This document shows positions 55,021 to 64,000 of a stretch of 64,000 nucleotides of DNA, piece after piece. This DNA is from Branchiostoma floridae (Eukaryota > Chordata > Leptocardii > Amphioxiformes > Branchiostomatidae). Under the pieces are notes generated by a model that had not been told where the DNA came from, did no database searches, and was given only the letters and a program-made list of their open reading frames with translations. The stretch covers positions 8,178,390-8,242,389 of the forward strand of contig NC_049994.1 in assembly GCF_000003815.2 (NCBI RefSeq), written 5' to 3'. Position 1 is the stretch's first letter. The number at the start of each line of letters is the position of its first letter. Both the position numbers and the translations under genes were made by a program.

Positions 55021-55935
55021 TTTTAAAAGGCATCAGTCAGTGAACATAGTGATATGCCAAGCCTTTTTTCGGTCTTACATGGCTTGATCTTACCAAGAAT
55101 TAGGTGTGATGCGCTTCAGATGGTTTGGCGGTTAAATGATACAAATCAATGGGGAATTCAATTAAACAAGATGTGAAAAAAATATGTAGCAATGTTTGGT
55201 TTATGTACTATTCAAGCTATTCAAACAATCGTCGGTAGATGTCGTTGTTGTCTTCATCACGGTCACCCACGACAAACGTGTTCTCGCATTGAAGGAAATA
55301 GATAACTAAGTATGTAATAGAAGTAATGATCATTCAGTAGCGCCCCCTATCGATGCACTGAAATAGTGCTTTTTATCAATCAACAATTTAATCTCTTATA
55401 GTTAACCATCTGTTTAGAGAAAACACCATGGGGCGCCCGGGCATACCGCACTACATGTACGTTAATTGTATTACGACTGTTTAAATACATTATTTTTTAC
55501 TTCAACAGGGCTTTAATTTAAAAAATGGAAGATTTTACAAACTGAATATCACAGACCTAATGAATACATGATTGCACTTGCATTAAATGATATACATGTA
55601 TCACATACAACATACATACAACATACACACATACATACATACATACATACATACATACATACATACATACTTACATACAAACATAAACACAACCACACAT
55701 CTGCGTATATTTAAAGACATGTTCATCACATATAAAAATGTGTCACCTCAATGTTGCATGACGTTTCGATAAACCTACATCACTTTGCCCTGTATGAGCG
55801 CCTAAACCCAATCTTTTTCCAAGGTTATAAGACCTTTTACAAAAGTTCAAAGTACTTAAGATGTGTACTACCTCCATTAGCTGCGTAACATGATATCGTA
55901 TCCAAAATGTCCCCGGGTGCGTCATTTATCTCCTA
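55021..55935. other. 3' flank of gene C, intergenic
   Basis: No gene seen. Contains a CATA tetranucleotide run. Confidence 0.5.
55606..55685. repeat. (CATA)n microsatellite
   Basis: Tandem CATA units with few interruptions, longest at about 55632-55670. Confidence 0.9.
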
Positions 55936-56599
55936 AGGCCACAGCAAGTATATTTTATGAATGACATCCACGCGCTCAGTAATTTTCTCCTGATTTCAGA
56001 ATAATAATATTATAATAATAATCACCAGGTGTATATTGACAGCCAGTAGTTACCTAAATTATGAGTAATGAGGCTGTTTAACGTGGTCGAGGCACCTCCT
56101 CAAGCACAGGACCCACGTTTTACGTCTCTTACGGCAGACAATTTCGTGGGACGCTTCGTGAGGCTACAGAAATCCGGTCGTCCTTCAGTTTATTTATTTT
56201 ACCAGGAATACATCTCAAGTCAGCGTAGTCCTTGGTTGGGGGTCTTCCATCCAGGACTGTCCGGACCGCCCGTTGCTTAACTTTGAATTCCGAGATCGTG
56301 GGATCGGGTGTACCAACGCGCCACGCGGCCGTAGCCAGAAAAAAGGATTTTTTGCCAAATTGATAGGTGGTGCCAGTCTACCACACAGGTGTCATGTTAA
56401 CTACACTTGTGCACTTTTTAAATTAGTGGCTTGTTAGCTGTGGTGCCATATTTTGTCACTGCAACTCTTGTTATCTGTTTATTGTTTCTTCTTCAAAAAT
56501 TCGACAGCTAGATCTTTTACGTATCTTTTTTTTGCGCTACCTCATGATTTTTTGCAGTCTACAGAGGATGTCATCCATAAGATTTACTTGCCGTGGCCT
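55936..56599. mobile_element. MITE, GGCCACAGCAAGTA family, copy 5, with nested SINE
   Basis: The left end AGGCCACAGCAAGTATATTT and the reverse-complemented right end AGGCCACGGCAAGTAAATCT pair, and similarity reaches 34 bases (..TATGRATGACATCC). TA flanks the ends loosely. The copy is longer than copy 2 because a SINE is inserted in it. Confidence 0.8.
56085..56337 (-). mobile_element. 5S-rRNA-derived SINE (SINE3-like) nested in the MITE
   Basis: On the minus strand from 56337: GGCTACGGCC, then CCCGATC, GATCTCGGAA, AAGTTAAGCAACGGGCGG (5S A-box region) and GGATGGAAGACC (5S C-box, one change from GGATGGGAGACC). These are the 5S rRNA landmarks in the right order and spacing. The matching part ends near 56221 and a non-5S body continues to about 56085. 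The tail and target duplication are not defined. A 5S pseudogene is the alternative. Confidence 0.7.
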
Positions 56600-57178
56600 A
56601 GTGCTAAATACGCCGCCTACGTTCGGTGATGTCTGCCGATAACACAGCACGTCGCATGTTGACATTTCACCGCTCCACATGATAAGCGCTAAATCGTTTA
56701 ACTCCACTGATGGTTCTTGGAAACTGCAATCATGTTCAAGGTTACATGATGTCACATACTGTAGATGCCCCCTATCGTGTTATATGTGTAATGCATAATT
56801 TAGATCTTATATTTTCACACTCCAGTTCATCAATCTGTTCTGTACATGTCTAGAGTCTCAAAAGTGTTATAACGGTGGGAAATTCACTTTACATTTCTAT
56901 CTTATCTCCCATATGGATTCCAGGACTACTCTTTTTTTCTGCTTCTATGGTGAACGCGCTTTTCATATTCCCATGCTTGTATATGCCTAGTCACTAACAG
57001 TGGTATGGTCTGGAATGACCATTTCTATGTTTTCAATCACTTCTGGTAGGATAATCATTTTGACTTCAGATTAATCAAGCAGTCTTATCATTCACCATTG
57101 TAACTTGTTCTAAGACAAATTGTTTTCACACTCAAAATACATAGTATTACTTTTGCAGATTCTAGAGTAACGTAAATG
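56600..57178. other. Intergenic stretch, no gene seen
   Basis: Nothing recognisable apart from AT-rich unique DNA. Confidence 0.5.
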
Positions 57179-57415
57179 TGGTATCTCACTGCACTTGGTG
57201 CACCAATGCGGCACTGTGGGGTTCATTCATTGCGGCACTGTTGTGTTGTTTTTGCCGATTTTTTTTATTATTATTCAGATATTGCGTAATACGTAAAAGT
57301 ATGACTTACAAGACAACAAAATCCACAAAACGTAATTTTTTATCTCTGAAATCCGTTAGGTAATGTATCGAACCCCGCAGTGCCGCACCGTTGCTCCAAG
57401 TGCAGTGAGATACCA
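57179..57415. mobile_element. MITE with about 48-bp inverted repeats
   Basis: The left end TGGTATCTCACTGCACTTGG and the reverse complement of the right end are identical for 20 bases, and similarity continues through GCGGCACTG-GGGGTTC. The interior is AT-rich and non-coding. The target duplication is not clear. Confidence 0.8.
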
Positions 57416-60252
57416 TCTTAAAGTAGTCATCCTCAATTGAGGTAAAGCATTTTGTCAAGTTCCTCGTGGTAGTGCAATAAGGCTACGGTTCGCGTTTTGG
57501 CGAAGCACACTGGGTCACACCTACCTGTTCTCGATTGGGTTCTGTTACACGAAGTTTGAGCTTTCCCTCATACATTCTATAGGTAATGAACGTAGCTGAA
57601 CCCATATCATCTTCTTTAAACTGCTTCTCTGTTCCATTATTTCTTATTGCAGAATATTTCTACGTTGGACTTATTCTCCAAATATCTCTTCCTTCCGCAA
57701 TTCAATTTGCTTTACTGTCCATATGTCTCGTAGATTTGCAATTTCAAATCTGATTGCGTAAGATATTCACGTCGCATTATAGTGTGAAGTGATATCTGGA
57801 AAGTTTTCATGTTGTAATATCAACGGTTGTTGCCGGGACGTTGCCCTTAAATCATGAAAACATGGATAGTTATACTTGTGCATATATTTTGGATGCAATC
57901 TTTCAAGGGTACTATATCATACATTTCACCCTATCTAACCCTAAACTTTTCTCTGCTGCACGGTATTCTTGTTGATGTTTTTAAAAAGCTACGAAAATAT
58001 CATTTAAACGCGAAGAGATTTAAGAAAGACTTTACGCATCTTTAAAATGCAAGTTGTGTATTTTTTAGTGGCCAAATAATATTCTAAAACGAAAACGCTT
58101 GCGTTTTCTACAGTGTCTGATGGAACTTACCTTTTAATATAGAAATATGGCATATATCCAGACAAATAAAAGTTGTGACAATGTACCCTTTAGGTAAATT
58201 GCATGGCCAGATGAATTGTACTTTTTAATATAGAAATATGGCATATATCCAAAAAGATACAAGTAGATACAAGTTGCCCTCGCCAACTCGTTTGGACAAG
58301 TGCGTGGTTCTTTAATGTTCCAGAAGTGACACATGTAGGCTTTGTCATCCATCACAAGTGGGCACACTTACACATGTACATCAGCGCAAGCTTTCAAAAA
58401 CATTTAAGGTTAAACGCAGCTTTCCTACCACAATGTTTAAAAGTTAAGTACACACACACACACACACACTACTGCTGATCCTTCTTGCCAATGGAACATA
58501 GACTCTAAGTTAAAATTTATAAAGACCAATGTTCCATCGATCGACGGATACTGTCTAAAAGAGATCCTTTGTCATTTGACATGATCAAAGATGCCTTGTG
58601 AAACGAAATGATGTATTCTATAGTACAGGTTTTTATTCACCTATTGCAGTCATTCTTGATATCTCGTTGTTTGAATTGAAGTCATACGTAAAGCTTCCAC
58701 ACTCGTTTCTTTTGCGATCATGTAATGGAGAATAACGATGGCCATCTATTTAGAAGACATGCAATTTCCGTATGCAATCTTGTCCAAAGCCAAATGGCAA
58801 GTTGTGTCCCTTGTATCTTCATCTGTACCGCGCTTAATAATCGTCTTGTGGTTGGAAAAGAATCGTTACAATCGGTCAATGACACGGGGTGTCAAACATT
58901 AATTGCAGTTCAAAGCAAGGGATTGCCATAGTCAAGATTGGGTCATTAACAACCTTCGGCCTGTCAACTTGAGTAATGATCAGCAATTTTTCTTGCAACT
59001 GCAATACATTCGGGGGTGAAACATAAACATGTGTAACGTTTATTTCAATTGGTCTTACTTTTTTTTGAACCATTGTTTATTCATGAAAGCTCAAATCGGC
59101 CTGCAGGTCGCTTTTCATTGAGGTCATGAGGGAAGAAGCAAGGGTCAGACAAAGTATATGCAGTTTACATCATTTAAAGTCCTAATGAGTCTTATAAGTT
59201 TATATACACAATTTTACATACATGGTACAAAATGCATAATAGCGAGTGCTACTACATGGCTCGAGTCCGTTTATTTCTGTCGTTTTTGTTTGATAAAGGA
59301 ATTCAATCCCCATAAGATTATTTACGTCAGTGACAAAATGATCTGACATTAATGGAGTATATTATGATATACACATGAAGGGACAATACATCGGAAATGT
59401 GCTTGGAGGATTTTGCCTTACATAGGGCTATAACTATAAAAGATATTTGTTCTTTCCATGTAGCTAGTCGATCGTATTGTTAATCGGCGCGGCATGCACA
59501 TGAAGACGAGAATAAAGCAGCTGTGGGGTTTAACTTGTTAGTCCTAATTCCCTTCTTTTCACTGTAACTTGCAAATGGTGCTATTTAGTGATCCCGAATG
59601 CTAGTTGCTTAAAGGGTAAGTAAAATTCGAGGAAAAAATAATAAGAATCATCATTACAAGATATCATTAAATCTGCACATAGATCCTTTTGAGTCACTAT
59701 TGTGTACATTTCTGAAAAGTCTCAATAATAATAGTCGAATTACAAGCCAAGAAAAGCATTTAGCTCTTTTTTTCTAAAAATGGGCGTGACCTTATATTAC
59801 TTGATGACGTCATCATGACGCCATGCTATTTTGCGTAAGTTATCTTTATGTATTAGGGCACTGCCTTGAAAAATTAAGTTCCATACATCAATTACGATGG
59901 TAATTTTAAAACACCAAAAACTTCTCAGCCACCTTTAGACAATCTTTAACGTTAGGAGCCCAATACATGCAAAGAAAGTTTTGGTGTCATAGGGGCCTTC
60001 GTTGACTGCCCTCGCTTGGTGCCTCCACACATATATCATTCCGCTGGGAATTGCAATCGCCCGAGACCTATGACCAACGGGTATCTAATATCCTCCCTCA
60101 AGGTCTCGTTCATTTGTCTCTGTAACCAACAATTTTATATTTAATGAATAAGTAGAAACCTTGGACACCTCGAAAAATTTGATCAAGCCAGCCTTGGACT
60201 TTCGAACGACTACCAAGTTAAATGATCTACCAAGTTAAATAGGTACGTGGCT
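57416..60252. other. Gene-poor stretch with small repeats
   Basis: No gene is supported. A direct repeat TTTTAATATAGAAATATGGC occurs at about 58132 and 58221, an (AC)n run at about 58451, and a TGATGACGTCATCA palindrome with a full CRE core near 59802. Confidence 0.5.
59055..59145 (-). mobile_element. Truncated 3' end of the CR1-type LINE family
   Basis: On the minus strand, AAAAGCGACCTGCAGGCCGA followed by TTTGAGCTTTCATGAATAAAC matches the 3' UTR of the LINE at 15440. Confidence 0.65.
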
Positions 60253-60407
60253 GTACTCTCCAAGCAGAGGCTAGGCTCCGGCTGTTTTTTTTGTGTTTTT
60301 TTTAGTCGTTTTTTCGGGCTTCCTATTTTGTATTGTATCGTCAAAACCTAAAACAACTTAACAAAACGTCAAAAACAGACGTTGCCTAACCTCTGCTTGG
60401 AGAGTAC
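60253..60407. mobile_element. Short foldback MITE, GTACTCTCCAAGCAGAGG termini
   Basis: Left GTACTCTCCAAGCAGAGGCT and reverse-complemented right GTACTCTCCAAGCAGAGGTT form arms of about 24 bases. Further inward T-rich and GTATCGTCAAAACC segments partly pair. The element is 155 bp, non-coding. Confidence 0.8.
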
Positions 60408-60779
60408 TTGGCTGAAGCAGCAAATATAGAGCTGTATTGATTTCATTTTGACGTAAATGAATTTTCTTATCGAACAAGTTCTTTCATCTCATAAAGTTTT
60501 GATTGGAAGTTCGACGAGTACTTTATCACGAACCTGTGGTTTTTACTGGTGAGGGAAATAATTGGTTAGGTTTATATGGATGTATTTTGTTAAACTTTCT
60601 GTAACGTGATAATACTTTAAACCCCTCATCAACACCAAACTTGAATTATCTTAATGGCACAGCAGTCTAAATCACAATTTAATGGTTACTATACAATACG
60701 TTGTTTTGTAGCATGTATCTTGACAACACCTTGTTTTATCATTTTCTATCCAACCATCTCTTGTTTGCGGCTTTTAACT

Positions 60780-63420
60780 TAACACTCTGTGTAAACGTTT
60801 CCCATAAACACGAGTTATGATTTTCATGTGCATTCTCAATTTTATTTTCATTGTCATATCGGGTGACTATAAGCGGTTACATAACGTTAAGATGAGTTTT
60901 ACTTGTAAATGTATTGGCTGAGTTGACCCGTTCATTCATGTCTTTGTAATTCTGCCGACAGGCGGAAACCTTGATAACAGCATCATCAGAAATTCTGCAA
61001 TCAAGTATGATTCCGGCTGTGAATTCTCAAGGGCGTTTAGCTTGCAGACAATTTCTATCAGGCTTGGGACAGCAAAGAGGCATCTCTTGTTTGCGTTTAC
61101 GGTTTTTAATTTTGCGGTTTTTAATTTTGACACTCTCTGTAAAAGTTTCACACAAACACGGGTTATGATTGTCATGTGCATTCTCAATGTTTATTCCCGT
61201 TGTCGTATGGGGTGACTATAAGCGGTTACATAACATTAAGATGAGTTTTACATGTAAATGCATTGGCTGAGTTGACCCATGCATTCATGTCTTTGTAATT
61301 CTGGCGACAGACGTAAACCTTGATAACAGCATTATCAGAACTTCTGCAATCAAGTATGATTCTGACTGTTGATTCTCAAAGGCTTTTAGCTTGTAGACAA
61401 TCAATTTCTATCAGGGTCCGGACAGCACAGAGGCATCTCTTGTCTGCGGTTGTTAATTTTACATCCTTTGTAAAAGTTTCACATAAACACGAGTTGTGAT
61501 TGTCATGTGCATTCTCAATGTTTATTCCCGTTGTCGTATCGGGAGACTATAAGCCGTTACATAACTTTAAGATGAGTTTTATATGTAAATGTATTGACTG
61601 AGTTGACCTGTGCATTCATGTCTTTGTCATGATTTTCATGTGTGGCCTAAATGTTTATTCCCGTTATCGTATCGGGTGACTATAAGCCGTTACATAACTT
61701 AAAGATGAGTTTTACATGTAAATGTATTGACTGAGTTGACCTGTGTATTCATGTCTTTGTAATTCTGGCGACCGGCGGAAACCTTGATAACAGCATCATC
61801 AGCAATGCATCAGTCAAGTATGATTACGGCTGCAGATGCTGCTGATTCTTAAGGGCTTTTAGCTTGTAGACAATCAATTTCTATCAGGTTCGGGACAGCA
61901 AAGAGGCATCTCTTGTCTGCGGTTGTTAATCTTACACTCTTTGTAAAAATTTCACATAAACACAAGTCATGACTTTCAAATGCGTCCTTAATGTTTATTT
62001 CCGTTGTCGTATCGGGTGACTATAAACGGTTACATAACGTTAAGATGAGTTTTACATGTAAATGTATTGACTGAGTTGACCTCAGTGAATTCATGTCTTT
62101 GTCATAATTTTCATGTGTGTTCTAAATGTTTATTAAAGTAGATTCCTTCATTTTAGACACATGAGTAGCACTGACAAGTTTATATTTCTCATGCGTTTTG
62201 ACAAACCGACAATAGCGAAACCCATACAGTCCTACATTTTCACTATTACCAAGAAGCGAGAAGAAGCCGAACTTTTGTGTTAGACTAGATTTGTGACACT
62301 TTTATGTATGTATATATCCTGATTTGTTGTGACCTGTACTTAGCCCGGTTGGGCAAATTGTACAATAAAGGTCTTCATTCATTCATTAAAATTGTCGTAT
62401 CGGGTGCCTATAAGCGGTTACACAACTTTAAGATGAGTTTTACTTGTAAATCTATTTGACTGAGTTGACCCATGCATTCATGTCTTTGTAATTCTGGCGA
62501 CAGACGGAAACCTTGATAACAGCATCATCAGAAATTCTGCAATCAAGTATGATTCCGGCTGCGAATTCTCAAGGGCGTTTAGCTTGTAGACAATTTCTAT
62601 CAGGCTTGGGACAGCAAAGAGGCATCTCTCGTTTGCGGTTACGGTTTTTAATTTTGCGGTTTTTAATTTAAACTCTTTGTAAAAGTTTCAAATAAACACG
62701 AGTTATGATTGTCATGTGCATTCTCAATGTTTATCCCCGTTGTCGTATCGGGTGACTATAAGCGGTTACATAACTTTAGATGAGTTTTACATGTAAATGC
62801 ATTGACTGAGTTGACCCATGCATTCATGTCTTTGTAATTCTGTCAACAGGCGGAAACCTTGATAACAGCATTATCAGAACTTCTGCAATCAAGCATGATT
62901 CCGGCTGTTGATTCTCAAGGGCTTTTAGCTTGTAGACAATCAATTTCTATCAGGGTCCGGACAGCAAAGAGGCATCTCTTGTTTGCGGTTGTTAATTTTA
63001 CACTCTTTGTAAAAGTTTCATATAAACACGAGTCATGATTTTCATGTGTGTTCTAAATGTTTATTTTCATTGTCGTATCGGGTGACTATAAGCGATTACA
63101 TAACTTAAAGATGAGTTTTACATGTAAATGTATTTGACTGAGTTGACCTGTGGATTCATGTCTTTGTCATGTGTGTTCTAAATGTTTATTTCCATTGTTG
63201 TATTGGGAGACTATAAGCGGTTATACAACTTTAAGATGAGTTTTACATGTACATGCATTGGCTGAGTACAGCCTTGCATTCATGTCTATGTACTTCTGGC
63301 GACAGACGGAAACCTTGATACCAGCATCATCAGCCATTCTTCAATCAAGTTGATTCTCACGGGCTTTTAGCTTGTAGACAACCAATTTCTCTCAGGCTTG
63401 GTGTAGCAAAGAGGCATTTC
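60780..63420. repeat. Tandem array of long (about 340 bp) and short (about 130 bp) units
   Basis: The landmark GTATCGGGTGACTATAAGCG occurs near 60857, 61205, 61537, 61666, 62009, 62396, 62742, 63075 and 63202. Spacings are about 347, 331, 131, 341, 388, 346, 331 and 129. The 388 step is a 130-bp short unit plus a 258-bp insertion. Short units lack the part from the GGCGACAGGCGGAAACC block to the AAACACGAG block. The order long-long-short occurs twice. Confidence 0.9.
62134..62391 (+). mobile_element. LINE 3' end inserted in the tandem array
   Basis: About 258 bases break a short unit. The insert ends in TTAGCCCGGTTGGGCAAATT, GTACAATAAAGG and an ATTC repeat tail, typical of CR1/L2-type LINE 3' ends. 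Target duplication is unclear. Confidence 0.7.
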
Positions 63421-63690
63421 AATATATTGTTTCCTCTTGTTGAAATCCCGTATTTCTAATCTGGCCAAAAACGTCATATATTTATCTCAACGGTGTTTGG
63501 CAATCAAAGAGAGTTCCATTTTTATAGACAATTTCCATCAGATTTAGGGTAGCAAAGAGGCATTTTAATATATCATTTCCCTTTCGTTGAAATCCCGTAT
63601 TTCCAACTTGGCCTAGAACTTCTCATATTTATCTTCACGGTGTTTGGTAATGAAAGAGAGTTCAATTTCATTGAGGAAACATGTAATGCC
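63412..63690. repeat. Two-unit tandem repeat of about 145 bp at the end of the array
   Basis: AAAGAGGCATTTCAATATAT..GTTGAAATCCCGTATTTCT and CACGGTGTTTGG occur twice, near 63406-63520 and 63553-63660. The first half continues the larger array. Confidence 0.75.
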
Positions 63691-63703
63691 CTTGAGAGTA
63701 GCT

Positions 63704-63844
63704 TCAGGGCATTAAACCCTCGATACCATACGGTTCGTGCAATTCATTAACAGTGTAGAATAGAACCTTGGCGTCTGGGGAACACATGTAAAGAATTCCA
63801 TCTATTTCTTCAAAGCCGATACCTAATGGAGCTTGATTACTTGC
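63704..63844 (-). CDS. Possible terminal coding exon, unrecognised
   Basis: The minus strand is open for about 46 codons ending at TGA (63704-63706), reading ..GIGFEEIDGILYMCSPDAKV and NELHEPYGIEGLMP. The composition looks protein-like, but an in-frame TGA lies 12 bases upstream, no convincing acceptor is visible and I recognise no family. It may be a remnant or the last exon of a gene that continues beyond the window. Confidence 0.25.
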   Translation of the reverse strand, partial: ASNQAPLGIGFEEIDGILYMCSPDAKVLFYTVNELHEPYGIEGLMP

Positions 63845-64000
63845 CCGGGGTCACGCTAGTCAGCCCCATTTCCTCTAAACGGCCGTTGTGGTGGATTTGA
63901 ATAGAGCCCAGGGAGACTTGTCAAAGGTAAACTGGTCTGTCTTTCATTCTGACTAAAATGTGTACGTCAACTATGCCTCTGGGGTCATCAGGCTGTCCTC

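Noticed and set aside
59800-59830. CRE-like palindrome TGATGACGTCATCA as a promoter element
   Set aside because: No gene start or other promoter feature lies nearby, so a regulatory call is not supported.

Overview
This is nuclear DNA of an animal. The coding is intron-split with GT/AG junctions, most of the space is introns and transposons, and the recognisable genes are metazoan. The best guess is a cephalochordate (amphioxus, Branchiostoma). The reasons are the style of the C2H2 finger arrays (alternating CGECGYRTA and CDQCDYSA fingers), the mix of CR1-like and RTE-like LINEs with many MITEs, and intronic minisatellites whose unit contains the upstream exon's splice donor, a structure I recall being described in amphioxus. 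No database search was possible, so the species is inference.

Layout. 1-5.5 kb: a homogeneous 206-bp tandem array split by a 3.2-kb RTE-like LINE with an open 1033-codon frame and a 12-bp target duplication. 7.0-11.5 kb: seven exons of a phytanoyl-CoA dioxygenase-type Fe(II)/2-oxoglutarate oxygenase, plus strand; the first coding exon is not identified. 12.3-15 kb: copies of one MITE family around a small intronless type I membrane protein gene. 15.4-20 kb: a minus-strand PHD-endonuclease-RT LINE of CR1 type, broken by a frameshift and a mariner-like insertion. 21.4-23.1 kb: decayed repeats. 24.1-31.4 kb: a complete ten-exon, GPI-anchored 5'-nucleotidase (CD73/NT5E type).

31.8-55 kb is a zinc-finger neighbourhood. 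Gene A (minus, 253 aa), gene B (plus, 431 aa, 13 fingers) and gene C (plus, 2022 aa, 31 fingers in eight blocks) share a similar promoter and non-coding first exon. They are duplicates of one regulatory-plus-coding unit. Between A and B lies a leucine-rich-repeat receptor (897 aa) whose cytoplasmic tail is a tandem repeat carrying NPMY motifs. The first intron of gene C contains a 1.7-kb inverted-repeat element filled with 31-bp palindromic minisatellite units.

55-64 kb holds no confident gene. It contains a MITE with a 5S-rRNA-derived SINE nested in it, two other MITEs, LINE 3' ends, and a 2.6-kb tandem array of long and short units. A possible minus-strand terminal coding exon lies near 63.7-63.85 kb.

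The genes do not form a pathway. Tandem duplication recurs at every scale: satellite, intronic splice-donor minisatellites in two unrelated genes, in-frame repeats in the LRR tail, and finger-block duplication in the zinc-finger genes.
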